A model generated the notes under the pieces. The model made no database searches. It saw nothing but the letters and a program-made list of their open reading frames with translations, and was not told where the DNA came from. From assembly GCA_025024175.1 (NCBI GenBank), contig QCXZ01000138.1, forward strand, positions 47,153,092 to 47,217,091: 64,000 nt of DNA, written 5' to 3'. Within the stretch, counting starts at the first letter, position 1; each line of letters opens with the position of its first letter. The DNA comes from Rhyzopertha dominica (lineage: Eukaryota > Arthropoda > Insecta > Coleoptera > Bostrichidae). The translations under genes and the position numbers were made by a program. Of the stretch, positions 32,074-42,390 are shown piece after piece.

Positions 32074-32118
32074 TTCTTGACGTTTCACCCAAAACTGTGC
32101 TGGGCATCTTCAGAAGTA
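32074..32118 (-). ncRNA. hammerhead-ribozyme-like motif, left arm
   Basis: Minus strand: CTGAAGA (32113-32107), stem II GCCCA/TGGGT, GAAAC and triplet GTC (32081-32079), short stem I CTT/AAG. One extra T follows the core, as in the 5.6-5.9 kb copies. Confidence 0.5.
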
Positions 32119-32187
32119 GAAAAGCTAGGCGCTCGTCCGCAGCTGGCCGGAGGACAACTGGAAACTGCTACCTGTCAGGTACTTCAG

Positions 32188-32234
32188 ATACTTCTGAAGA
32201 TGCCCAGCACAGTTTTGGGTGAAACGTGAAGAAT
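32188..32234 (+). ncRNA. hammerhead-like motif, right arm, damaged cleavage triplet
   Basis: CTGAAGA at 32194-32200, stem II GCCCA/TGGGT, GAAAC at 32221-32225, but the triplet reads GTG where the other arm has GTC. A G at the cleavage position is not compatible with hammerhead self-cleavage, so this copy should be inactive. Confidence 0.5.
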
Positions 32235-32279
32235 AGTGAAGGGCCATTATGCCCGGAAAGCAACAATAATAATGGTAAA

Positions 32280-32289
32280 TATTAAAATT
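32280..32289. repeat. target-site duplication, right copy
   Basis: Exact second copy of TATTAAAATT. Confidence 0.75.
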
Positions 32290-32459
32290 GTTTGCAATAT
32301 CTCTTTAGTCTGTATTTTGTTATTTAATAGTGCTTATGTTTTGTTGCATTATTTATAAATTACTTAGTTTACCCCAATAAATAATTAGGGCAGTTAATAC
32401 AGGAATATGTAATTTGTATACTTTCAGTGTATAACACCTAATAATTATTTGGCTCTTCA
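32290..32459. other. unassigned spacer
   Basis: AT-rich; nothing recognised. Confidence 0.4.
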
Positions 32460-33130
32460 CTTTTAAAAGAGCGGAATTTTTCTGAAGGAACTTGAAAAAA
32501 CGGGTTCACACTTAATTCCCGGTCGATCTTCACAGACCCAAAGCCTTTTATATGCAAACGCGATTGTAAACCGGCGTCATTTTTGGCAAGAGCATCCATC
32601 TTGGCCGAAAATCTGGAAGAGTAGACACCGAAATTGATTCCAGCTGCGACAGGTACATTTGTAACTGAGCGCCATTCCGTTTAGTTAATCTGACGTGATA
32701 TAAAGCAGTGCACTATGTTTGGAATATACACCATTTTTCACTCTAATCTTTTGGTTAAATAATGGTTGACTGGCGCGTATATTCTCGGCTTTTTATCCTT
32801 ATTATGCCGTTACAGCAATATTTCTGTTTAGGCGTCGAATGCAAAGCGTGCCGATAGCTTCGGGCTACAAATCAAGGCGCTTGTTCGCTGCTGGTATTGA
32901 TGAAGTGCACTTTTGTGGTGAAAATTACAAAGCGTGATATTGAGGGAATGTTGCTGAAATGGAGTTTCCAACACAGTTTCTCTTTATTATGGAGCTGCAT
33001 CTGGCCGCAGCAGGTTGTTGAGTTCCCTCGGGAAAACTTCTGGCAGGTACTATTGCATCGAAACGGTATAATGTTCCAACATGCTATTGCTTCTGCCCAT
33101 TGCAACCATCAGATATTGCAATAACTTGGC
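32460..33130. other. GC-richer island 7
   Basis: Non-repetitive, moderately GC-rich block (for example ACCGGCGTCATTTTTGGC, TGACTGGCGCGTATATTC). Overlapping frames on both strands at 32872-33124 have no known motifs. Regulatory DNA is an inference. Confidence 0.3.
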
Positions 33131-34249
33131 CAGAAACTTGAAGGCGATCTGTATCGTCTCTATTGGATTATGAACAGTATGAGAAAGAGGCGTTTCTCGG
33201 AACAAGTGAACATGCGTGATGATGAAATAATGAGAAAGGTGTGTTGCACATAATATAATTAGTATAATTGTATAGTATAATTGTTCGCCCTAAAAAAGAT
33301 AACGCAGGGTACACCTTCAGAATTTTTTAATCTTTTTGTTAGAAATGACCGGTCTAACATTATTTTTTCTGTAAACTCGAGAAGCTATCGATATTAATTG
33401 CTTATATACATCTCTGTGTTCCAATAATGGATACTTAAAAGCGATCTCCCAAAGATGGTATAGGTAATTGTCTATTACAACTTAGATGCCTACGTCATGT
33501 CAAAACTAAAATTTTTACATTACTTATATTTTTTTCTTTGTTACAGGTAAGTTTTGTTACTACTGTGCTAGCTCTTGATCTCCTGGTGTTGGTAAGTAGC
33601 TTATGAGCAAGATACATGCATCAATCCTGTTTTATGAATAAAATTGTGTAAACCTCATAGCTACTTATTTATTTGTACTTTTATGGCAGTACGGTAAAAC
33701 TACGTCAAACCATAGTTTGCAATGTCCAAGTGGGTAATTTGCACAATAAAAAACCGAAGTTAGAACTCTAATAATACCTCATTGAAAAAAAGAACAAACT
33801 TTTTCATGCTTTCTGCCATTAACTGCAAAAGCTACATTATATAACTTTGTGTATCTAAACGTGGCTTAATATAAATACTGTTGTATATATAGGGTGGTTA
33901 TCTTCAATATTAAATTTTGCATGGGTTCATGGCTTACAGGATATTCTGAAAAATGTTGGTGATATATTTTTATTCCTTTAACGTGGGTATTTTTAATGTT
34001 ATGTAAAGGGTAACACAAAAGTTGTCGAAAGTTATTTCCCCAATCAGTTAATGGCAGTCAATTTTGCAAGTAAGCTATCATTTTCAAGATATGGCGTAAA
34101 CACAAACCGTAGGTGGCTATATTAAAAAATCGGCCATTTTTACGCTTCCCAACTATATGATTATTTAAAAAAATATAAGGAGTATGGTCGTTTTTTTTAA
34201 TTCTGATTTTAATTGGGTTGACTATGTTAAAATGAACTAGACATTTGGT
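33131..34249. other. unassigned AT-rich sequence
   Basis: No gene. TATAGGGTGGTTATC at about 33891 looks like a mariner-type end. The only similar inverse word, GTAACCACCCT, is 3 kb away (about 36898), too short and too far to call. Confidence 0.35.
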
Positions 34250-34845
34250 CTTAAGCTAAGCAAAACAGGACATTTCAAATAATCGAAGCCCTTCAATGCT
34301 AAACAATTATAATTAGACCAATCTAACTCGTAGGTATCCCGAATCTGAAGTTATGAAACCACGCATATGACAACGACTTCGACCATTATAATAACATTGT
34401 TCATTTCAATATCCAAAATGTAAAGAAAATTTCAGGAAAAAAAAATTTGGTTGCCAAATCATAACTAAATCTGTACATCATATCCTAAGGAGATTGAGCA
34501 ATCGAATCAATCATTTCTAACAAATTTTGCGCGCTAACCATAATAATTTTAGGGTGGTGTACCCCAATCACAAAAGAGCCACAAACTGCAACGGCTGTAT
34601 CCTTCTAGGGTTAGGACAAACTTTCTCAATCTGGTTGGTACTACTGCCTGAAAAAATTATGAGAGTACTCCATAGCCATACTCCTAGCCACATTGTAAGC
34701 TACAACCGTTTCTGTCAAAGGTTGTAAATGTCTCAAGAACTGGGAAGGTTTACGATTGCCCACATCCTCTTGTTTCCGAAGACGAAAAGTTTTCTGCCTT
34801 TGTGTCAAACTTAGACTTTTGATAAGTTCATTTTTCATTTTCTGG
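34250..34845 (-). pseudogene. Gypsy-like retrotransposon gag fragment (copy 2)
   Basis: The minus frame 34838-34641 reads KNELIKSLSLTQRQKTFRLR, then EDVGNRKPSQFLRHLQPL, then VAYNVARSMAMEY. The order 'L-I-x-x-L-S-x-S-Q-x-x-[KR]-x-x-[KR] ... L-G-[DN]-R-K-P-S-Q-F-L-R-H-[LM]' matches the gag region of many arthropod Gypsy-type LTR retrotransposons. The frame fails after about 34640. Further sequence to 34250 is recognisable only because it matches copy 1 (13720-14345) inversely. No LTRs, protease or polymerase seen. A domesticated gag is unlikely given the stops. Confidence 0.6.
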
Positions 34846-35559
34846 GGATTTAAAAATGATGTTCGCTATGTAAGTAGCTTCTACGTTAACAGCTATGAAA
34901 TTAAATTTTGTATCATCAACAACAACAACAATCAACAATTCCTGTAGCTACAAACTGATTTCTAATTTATAAAACCAAATTTCCTTGTAAAAAGGCCATA
35001 AAGATGGAATTTTAGTTGCGATACCCTTCCATTAGCTGGCTGCACTCTGTTTCCTGTTTCGATAGTTATTGTTCAAATTAATGAGGTCTTTAATTATTGC
35101 AGTTGACATAGTGGACCATACTCAAAATTATTTATTTAACAACTAAACTCCAACATAACAACCAAGACTAACTAAACTAATTGACACGTAAATTGATCTC
35201 TAGCACTGTATACTGTACATTTTTGCGATTTTTGTTTTCAAATAAATTAGTAGACTAAAACTATAAAACTCACCAGTTCCTCGACGTATGGTATAATTAC
35301 ATCTCCGTCAGCTTTCTCACACCACTTTGAGCTGAATTGTGGAGCACGCGTTGTTTTGGATCTTATTTCATCTGTATCGTAAATTACTACTTAATTGTAA
35401 GATCGTGTAACGTGTTATTTTGCCTGTAATTGGACGCATTCGATTGGGAAATGTGCCCTTCCAAAGAAAATTCTGCCTTAATCAGAACACAACTCGATCT
35501 GCAAATAAAAGTAAACGAATTCCCTATTTGCCCAGTTCATATAAACGATCTGCTCCAAA
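34846..35559. other. unassigned AT-rich sequence
   Basis: Includes a short CAACAA-rich stretch near 34917-34935; no gene. Confidence 0.4.
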
Positions 35560-36060
35560 CGTACCTCTTCTGAACATGAATATATGAGGGCCCTATTTTA
35601 TGAAGCAAAGTGGGACCGGACGCTTACCTGCCTAACGTAATTTACTAAAAGGCGTGCAAATATGGAGTTTCGCGAAGGTAATTTGAAAGCTCGCGCAAGG
35701 TTTTTTTATAAAGACGCCCTCAAAGGAAATCGCAGTGCGTGATCATCGAAGCAGATGTACGTCGTGTTTTCAGCAATCAGAACATTTAAAATTGGCGCTC
35801 ATGTGCCGCTCTCGCATTTATATATAGATGTCCCGAAAATTTTTTGAACTGGAAGCGTTCCTTCCGGACCGATCGGTTGGTGTTTATGTTTCCTCAAGTT
35901 GCGCCTTTATTGCCTCGTAAAACCCTTTTCAGCTTTGAATTTCCCCATAGCCGTCTAGCATGAATTTTCATTGGTGTCAGGGTCATTGCTAGGGTGCTGT
36001 AACTGTAAAGTGCCCTATTAACAGGGATATTTCGGTTACGACGAGGGAAATGGCGACAGG
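35560..36060. other. GC-rich island 8
   Basis: Non-repetitive block (ATGAGGGCCCTATTTTATGA, GACCGGACGCTTACCTGCC, TTCCTTCCGGACCGATCGG). No known coding motif. Regulatory candidate by composition. Confidence 0.35.
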
Positions 36061-38589
36061 TTTGATAACAGTAAGCCCAAAATATACCTGCACTGATGTT
36101 ACATTTTATTTTGCTCTAGTATCGTGCAATCTCTTTCTAAAACGCACTACGTTCACTTTTACACATTTATAAATATATACCACCACAATTAATATCTCTC
36201 AGCATGCAGAATGGATTGGTTTCGAACAATTTCGCAAATTTTATCAGTTGTTACATTTTATAGAAAAAAAAGACTATAAAGCGGTTTATAGTTGGTCCAA
36301 AGAACTAATAGCATATATTAATTAAGAAAGATGCCTCACCAATGTATGTCATAATTTGTTAGCTTTTAGATCCTAATTATAGAGGGCCACAGTGATTGGT
36401 TCTTAAAATCAGTCTGAACGTTCATCACGTCGTTAACTTGCTCTTCTAATTTATCCGTGCGTGGAAAAGAATAAGAAACAAAAATTACCCTCTCCTTAAT
36501 ATACGTTAGGTTGTTATATGAGCCAGACAGAGATGTATAATTGACAAATACAATACAATACTTATACTCAAACGCTACCTATACTTTAAAAGCACATACA
36601 TAATTTATTAATTGGGGAAATTCAATGGCATTTGTATTTTGATCGAAAAATCATAAAGGCAATAATTATAAACTACTTTTGTAACAGCTAGACACACAGT
36701 TTTGATCATGATGACGTATTACACGTTTTACTAAGAAACTGACTTAGCTAGTTTAAAATATATTCTGTACACAAACCAACCAGACATATTTTGGTAGGAA
36801 ATAATCTTTCTCAGTAATATAGTACATTTAGAAAATATAGGCCATTACATTAAAATTTTTTTTTAATTTCCCTTAATCTCCCAATTCTAAAAAAAAGTAA
36901 CCACCCTCGCAATTTTCTACAAGTTTTTAATTCTGAATTTTTCCGCAGCACTCCTGATTTGTAAAAGTCAACTCAAACTGCGAGATGGGATTCACCATTC
37001 TTCTACAGATGTCTTGTAACTAATATCATACCTGGCATCGATGTGATCAACCCCTAATCAAATGCGCCCTAGGCTTCTACTTATACGCCTGTAATTATTT
37101 TAGCCAGCGAACAACAAGAAGTGTTCTGGTGTCAATTGTGAATTAATTAGCTTGCTTAATAGCTATAACGCAAAATATAATAAACTGAAACACTAAAAGA
37201 ATACAAATCTGATTTATGTCAAAAGTNGCTATTATAAAAGATGAATGAAACATTATCGATGTGTTCATATTTCAGTTTCAGGTGTTTAAGTTATGCATAT
37301 CTAATTAAAGCTAAAAACAATATATTTGTATGCCACAGAAAAATGCTGCAGAAGTGTCAACTGTAGTATAACTGGCATTACCAGAATGAACCTGATCAGA
37401 AAGCAGTATCCAGATTTGTAATAAATTATATTGTGTTTTTAAATTAACTGTCTACATTTTATGAATGCTAAAAAGTTTACGCTACATGTTTATTTAATAA
37501 ATTGCAATACTGATAGCTTAATTTGTAGTTTTTTCGCAGCCCTTTTTATAAAGTTTTCTCCATTGTGCTTTGTCAGTATCTCTAATTGCTTCTCATGATA
37601 TCCCTTGAAACATATCTTTCATCAACCATACTGTATTATCCGATATAATAAACGTTCTTCAAACCGTTAGTTTAGTTCTGGTGGTCTATGTAGTAGTACT
37701 TCATCTTTTTTAAGCTTTCAAAATAGGCAAGTAGTACATTATCCTCGATGATTTTGACTTGAGTTTACTTTCAACTTCTCAAATACTAAACTACTTGCAG
37801 TGACGTTTACAGATGCCTCTTCATCTTAAGACATAAAACTTTTAGAAGAGTTTTTGTTTGTTTTTACCGTAAGACTATTTGATTTCAGAATTATATTCTC
37901 ACTTAAAAATAAAAAAAATGGATGAAATTACGGAATTAGATTTGTACGTTTTCAAAAAGTTTTGCCAAATCGAGCAAGAGAAGCATGAGATAATAATAAA
38001 TTGCTAAAGATTATCCGTTATTTATCTTCATCATTGGTGAGTAATACATTGAAAACTGTCAGTGCGAATTTCAATATTGGCTTAGTGCTGCAATCATGAT
38101 GACAGAATCTATGAATTTTGGCTTATGGGAATGTAGGATTATCATTCAAAAAGAATGAGATAACGCTATTGCGAAAAGCGTGGGAATGCTAATAATAATG
38201 ACAAAAATGTTAGTTTTGAATAAAATAGGTTTACCATTTCTATAATATAATATCACTACAGGCGATCCGAGTATATTTGTATATCTACCTTGGTTAGTAG
38301 TTATCAGTTAAGCATTACTCAGTCCAGTGAAAAAATACAAAAAATAACAGTAAGCTTACAATAATTCGCAGAGCCTGAATAGGTAACGGTTTTAGGTACA
38401 CCATTATAAATAAAATATCAAAAGTATCAGTCTTTTTTTTTGCATTTTTCTCGAGAACGTTAAGCGCTATCAGAGAAATAGAAAAAAGTGTAAATCATGC
38501 ATTTTTCTACAAATACTTTTTTCTCTATGAATCACGATTCCTAAGATATCACCAATTTAAAAACACTACTAACATACACGTCTACTCCA
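36061..38589. other. unassigned AT-rich sequence
   Basis: Largest plain stretch in the window; one ambiguous base at 37227. A possible worn LINE scrap on the minus strand near 37510-37610 (RDTDKAQWRKLYKKGCEKT) is too short to call. Confidence 0.4.
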
Positions 38590-39075
38590 TTTGATGTTAT
38601 TCCACAAGCTACCATCACAAAAAGGATTCCCCTGCTTCTTGCTATATACGGACCATAAAAAAATTGATTGTATACCTATAGACAAGTACCGTAGATATTC
38701 AAGTTTTGCAAAATATACACGGAACGATAAAACAGTAAACTATCTTGCCTTCGTCCAGCATATGCTTCTGCTTACCAACAATAATTATACATGGTACCCC
38801 ATCAAGTTCAAAAGTAGCTAGGCAATCACTACATGAACCCAGAAATTTGGGGTTGGAAATTAATAGATAGATAAGTCTTTGAAGCCAATTGAAGCTTTAC
38901 TAGCGCCTACTCCATAAAAACTGTAGTTGTCAAGGTTAGTCTGCTCCTTCGCTGAAAAAAAATGCAACAGATAAAGATTCTTATGATATCAGTGAGGACA
39001 CAGTTGATGCATCTTTCTTAAAACAATTTAGAGATAATCCAACAAGAAGAAGAAAACAAAAAAAATATTCTTGAA
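38590..39075 (+). pseudogene. decayed coding-like region, unidentified
   Basis: The frame 38591-38821 contains HKKIDCIPIDKYRRYSSFAK, NDKTVNYLAFVQHMLLLTNN and YTWYPIKFKS. After a gap the frame near 38966-39073 reads DISEDTVDASFLKQFRDN followed by a basic RRRKQKKYS end and a stop. Composition and residue use look more protein-like than neighbouring frames, as in a worn DNA-transposon protein. I cannot name the family and chance is possible. Confidence 0.25.
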
Positions 39076-39329
39076 GAAGCATTTGAAGGTAATTAGAATC
39101 GCGATATCTCAAGAATGGTGATTTGCAGGAAAAAAAGTATTAGAACAACTTTTATATACAATCGCATGGTCTACAACTTTTGTTTGACCTATTTTTATGA
39201 AAAAGACCACGATTTTGACCTTTAGCTTTGAATATGGTTAGGATTGTTGATATTTTATTTACAACGGTGTACTTAAGACCTGTACTAATTTTCAGCCCTA
39301 TGAAAATTACACAAAATTGTGGTTTCTAT
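39076..39329. other. unassigned spacer
   Basis: Nothing recognised. Confidence 0.4.
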
Positions 39330-39740
39330 CTTGACTGGGACTATACTGGTATTCGAGCTGGTATCCAAGGTTCCTAAAAGATCGAGAAGTCCCCCAGGAC
39401 CGCAAGCACACGTACTGTGCTCAATTAGGGATGTAGGCGCGGCCAGGCGAATCCAGCTGAATATATTGCATGGTTGCAAGGCAAAGCCATTCTCGGTCCG
39501 TTACCTACACGATGACAGATCCGTCTCGGATGGAGACACAAATCACGGCGGTTTGGACATTTGTATTGCAAATACACACATCGGTGATTCAGGTAAATAG
39601 GACGCAGCATTCGCCGTAGCTCGCCAACGAGCCACTTCCCTTGGGCATAAATAAGCTGCAAGTGCATGATGCAAAAGAAGCAGTTGAATACTTGCGGACC
39701 GAAGAGATTTAATCTAACGCCTTTATTTGCCATGCGATGC
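39330..39740. other. GC-rich island 9
   Basis: GC-rich non-repetitive block with open frames on both strands (39319-39600 plus, 39425-39733 minus), neither with known domains. Both strands being open argues that composition and not coding explains the frames. Confidence 0.35.
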
Positions 39741-39933
39741 GAGGCTACCTGAACTGGTCAAAATAGAGTAATTACGTGTTAGAACGCAGTTTTGTTAATT
39801 AAAGGAGTATTTTAGTAGATGAGAAGATACAGAATCAAAATAATGTTATTTCAAATATGACGTGAAGCTTCCGGACTGTATGGCCATACTCGATATCTTC
39901 TTCTTCGTCTTCTTCGGTCTTCAGGCGTTTCCC

Positions 39934-39975
39934 ATGCTACTGTGACAGACATCTTCAGTGGTGAGCTTGTGGTCG
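39934..39975 (-). ncRNA. degenerate hammerhead-like motif
   Basis: CTGAAGA and GAAAC are present, but the triplet is GCC instead of GTC, stem II is poor, and stem I does not pair. Likely inactive. Confidence 0.35.
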
Positions 39976-40277
39976 TGGATGTAGACGTTGTCGTAAACAC
40001 TTTAACACATGTAACCAGTTGACATGTTAACTAATATACTCAGCGCATCATAATTTGAACGGCAACCGTGAAAGCCCAAACCAATACATAAATGAAAATC
40101 AGGAGAATAGGAGGGCGGATGCCCTCAGTCCCATCTACGCGGAACTCTGCAAACTAAGCGGTCTATAACTCTGATAGGATAGACACCGGCCTAGTGCAGG
40201 TTCCTAGCTATGACTCCGGAGAGGCTCCCCGTATAGCATGATTAAATAAATAATCTGCCCTGGTCGGTTCGCTCTCA

Positions 40278-40320
40278 CCCTGCGACTAGTTTCGCCCTGT
40301 TGGGGCTCATCAGGCAGTAA
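40278..40320 (-). ncRNA. hammerhead ribozyme motif, canonical
   Basis: Minus strand: stem I CTGC (40317-40314) pairs with GCAG (40283-40280). Invariant CTGATGA at 40313-40307. Stem II GCCC-CAACA-GGGC. GAAA next, stem III as self-complementary ACTAGT, cleavage triplet GTC at 40286-40284. Every conserved hammerhead position is present with no extra base. The tiny palindromic stem III fits the dimer-type ribozymes of PLEs and retrozymes. It overlaps an accidental open frame (40204-40422, minus). Confidence 0.8.
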
Positions 40321-40437
40321 ACGACAATAAAAGGGTGCAATTGTATTTTCTGTCAACGTCAAAGCGTCCACCTCCTTTTTAAGCGATTTTCGGTATAAGC
40401 AGGAATGCCCTTTTTTATCCAACGGTCACAGTCAAAG

Positions 40438-41689
40438 GTTAATTTAGCGGCATAAGTGTTAATGTAGAGCCTCCAGATCTAAATTTTGCAATTATCTTGT
40501 TGCGGTAATGTGACTCACGAGAACCTTTCGCTTTGTAAACCTTTTGCGTAGTTAATTGTAACCCAATTGAAACTCATGTAAGAGAAGTATTCGAATAAGG
40601 CTTTATCGTTTGGTTATTTGGCGCAAATCTGAGGTCATTAGTTTCAGTATTAATTTCAGAGGCTGTAATTTTAATAACTTTTATGTTAAGTTAATGTCAT
40701 GTGACACACATAAAATTATTATTTTTTATTCTGAAGATAAGAATATTTGTAACTATTAAAGGACGCAATGGTTTATGTGATACTAAAATGGAAAAGTTTT
40801 CTTGATCTGATTTTACGGTAATTATTGCATCCACTTGGGATTAAAACCCGTAAACACCCAGCGCTCTTAACCTGATTCGGCGAAGAATATAACTTCCCAT
40901 TTAAACTAAGAAAGATGAAATCATTCTTAATACCTGTAGACTGCGCCTCGTATATGAAAAGGCCCAAACGCTTGTTCCCGCAAAAAAAGCTCGAAATATA
41001 CCTCCGTCGAATAAATTCAGCGGTAGCTGCAAAAAAAAACTGACTCACGCGTTTTTATTCGCCTTCGCTACAGCTACAGCTCCGAACGCCTAGCATAAAA
41101 AGGTAATTTTTTGCCTGATACCCGAGGCCACAGTATTTGCGAGCTCATTCTGTTAGTACGGTTTCGCGGGATTGTGATCTATTTGGATTAATTGATTCGG
41201 AGTAAATAAATTTGCGATGTGATGTGCCGGTAAAACAATTCGTTGTTCTCGAAATCGACGAACATTGGTGTTTGTTGGTACGCGGTTAGTTTTAACCCGA
41301 GTGATTTTGTTGATGTTGTTTGGATATGCCCAAAATACCACCACTGAATGCTGGTAAAACGCTAAATGCTGCAAGTAAGTGTTTTAGCCGTTGGAAAAGC
41401 AATAAAATTTTGCATGTATGCGGAATGATTAGAATATATGGCATCAGTTTATGTTGTCAATACCTAGTTATTTCTGCTGTTTGTGTTTATTTAATTAATA
41501 ATTAGGAAGTACACCCGATTGTAATTTTACTAAAATTGGTGCTGATAATAAAGTGTGATTTTCAAAATTAAAAAGATACAAGCAAATTTGACTTCACACT
41601 AAAGTAAACCTCTGCAAGAGGTTGTGCAGAAATGTAGTTTAAGAGCAAACTATGAAACTACCGCATAAGCTATAAAGATTAGAAATATG
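40438..41689. other. unassigned sequence with small GC-richer patch
   Basis: No gene. 40860-41290 is somewhat GC-richer (TTATTCGCCTTCGCTACAGC) and resembles the other islands in texture. Confidence 0.35.
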
Positions 41690-42130
41690 CATGATAGGCA
41701 TAGAGCGGTAATTTTTTTAAACTTCATTGATTTTGACTCTTTGACATTTAAATGCATTTCTGAGGCTGGTGTTGATTATTCAGACGTACTTAGGGACCTA
41801 ATATATTAGAAATACCTTTTAGTACAACGGTGGTTGCCCTGTCCTTGACGATTACTTAAAAATGGACCTAAATGCATCGCTGGTAAGTTCAGAGCTTATA
41901 AAATTAATCCCAGAAGCTTCCACCCGTTTGGAATAAGCATCAATTAATATAAAAAATCATTTGTTAGAAGTGTGTCCGTTAAGAAATGATGATTTAGCTT
42001 ATCGAGCGCCTTCGAAAAATCCAATTTTTTTTCGTTGTTAGTTGCCCTAAGCATGTCATCAGAAACACAAAACAATGCAATTGCGCAGCCATGTTGAATA
42101 TTGAAGCCAGATTGATTAATTGTTATTGTA
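41690..42130 (-). pseudogene. LINE reverse transcriptase scrap (LINE F)
   Basis: Minus strand, several frames: INQSGFNIQHGCAIALFCVS (about 42118-42060), DDMLRATNN, then LDFSKALDKLNHHFL (about 42025-41985), the RT motif with its first catalytic aspartate. Downstream HLGPFLSNRQGQ (near 41875) fits the 'W-x-x-x-x-L-x-x-R-x-Q' segment. The catalytic YADD region is not found. Very worn, both ends missing. Confidence 0.55.
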
Positions 42131-42381
42131 TATATTTTTCTGAATAAGTGTATACAACTCTTTCAAGAATTTTTGAAAACATCGAATTTAATCGAAAGTA
42201 CACATAAACTTATGGTGGCTATGCAAATTGAGAAGCAAAATACGCCGTTTTTTCTTCCGAATAGCATATAATACGGCGTTTCTAATCTGTTTATAACTAG
42301 ATCAGTCAGTTTGCATGTTCAATAAATTTACTTTTTCATCTGTATTGCTAAAGTTGTATATTGTGTCATGGTATCGAAGCT
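42131..42381. other. unassigned spacer
   Basis: AT-rich; nothing recognised. Confidence 0.4.
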
Positions 42382-42390
42382 AACTCAGAT
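42382..42390. repeat. target-site duplication, left copy
   Basis: AACTCAGAT, repeated exactly at 43922-43930 around the hAT-like element; 8 or 9 bp depending on where the end is set. Confidence 0.7.

Larger units (their letters stand above)
31991..32279. mobile_element. 289-bp PLE-derived insertion with inverted arms and opposed hammerhead motifs
   Basis: Between exact 10-bp direct repeats. It begins ATGATGGCTTTCACGGTCGG, a word that also marks the PLE end near 40.06 kb. Arms of about 95 bp (32010-32118 and 32187-32274) are inverted copies sharing CATCTTCAGAAGT, CCCAAAACTGTGCTGGGC and TATAATGGCC-type words, ending in TTATTATTGTTGCT/AGCAACAATAATAA. The GC-rich centre (32119-32186) is unpaired. 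No frame. The same architecture as the 5562-6018 insertion but a different subfamily. Confidence 0.75.
39870..40437 (-). mobile_element. PLE-type terminal region (minus strand)
   Basis: In minus-strand order: a short coding-like piece FDCDRWIKKGIPAYTEN (40437 on), the canonical hammerhead (40320-40278), the word GGGCTTTCACGGTTGCC (about 40080-40064), a second hammerhead-like CACTGAAGATGTCTGTCACA ... GAAACGCC (about 39972-39934), and GTATGGCCATACAGTCCGG (about 39895-39874). The GGCTTTCACGG / CTGAAGATG / TATGGCC series also occurs at 31.99-32.28 kb and is typical of PLE ends in arthropods. Exact element edges were not found. Confidence 0.5.

Noticed and set aside
33885..36910. Possible 3-kb mariner-like element between TATAGGGTGGTTA and GTAACCACCCT
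   Set aside because: Only about 10 bases match, no transposase inside, and the TA context is unconvincing.
40204..40422. Open frame of 72 codons on the minus strand around the canonical hammerhead
   Set aside because: The ribozyme sequence itself supplies much of the frame; no domain, and the order of neighbouring PLE words explains the region better.
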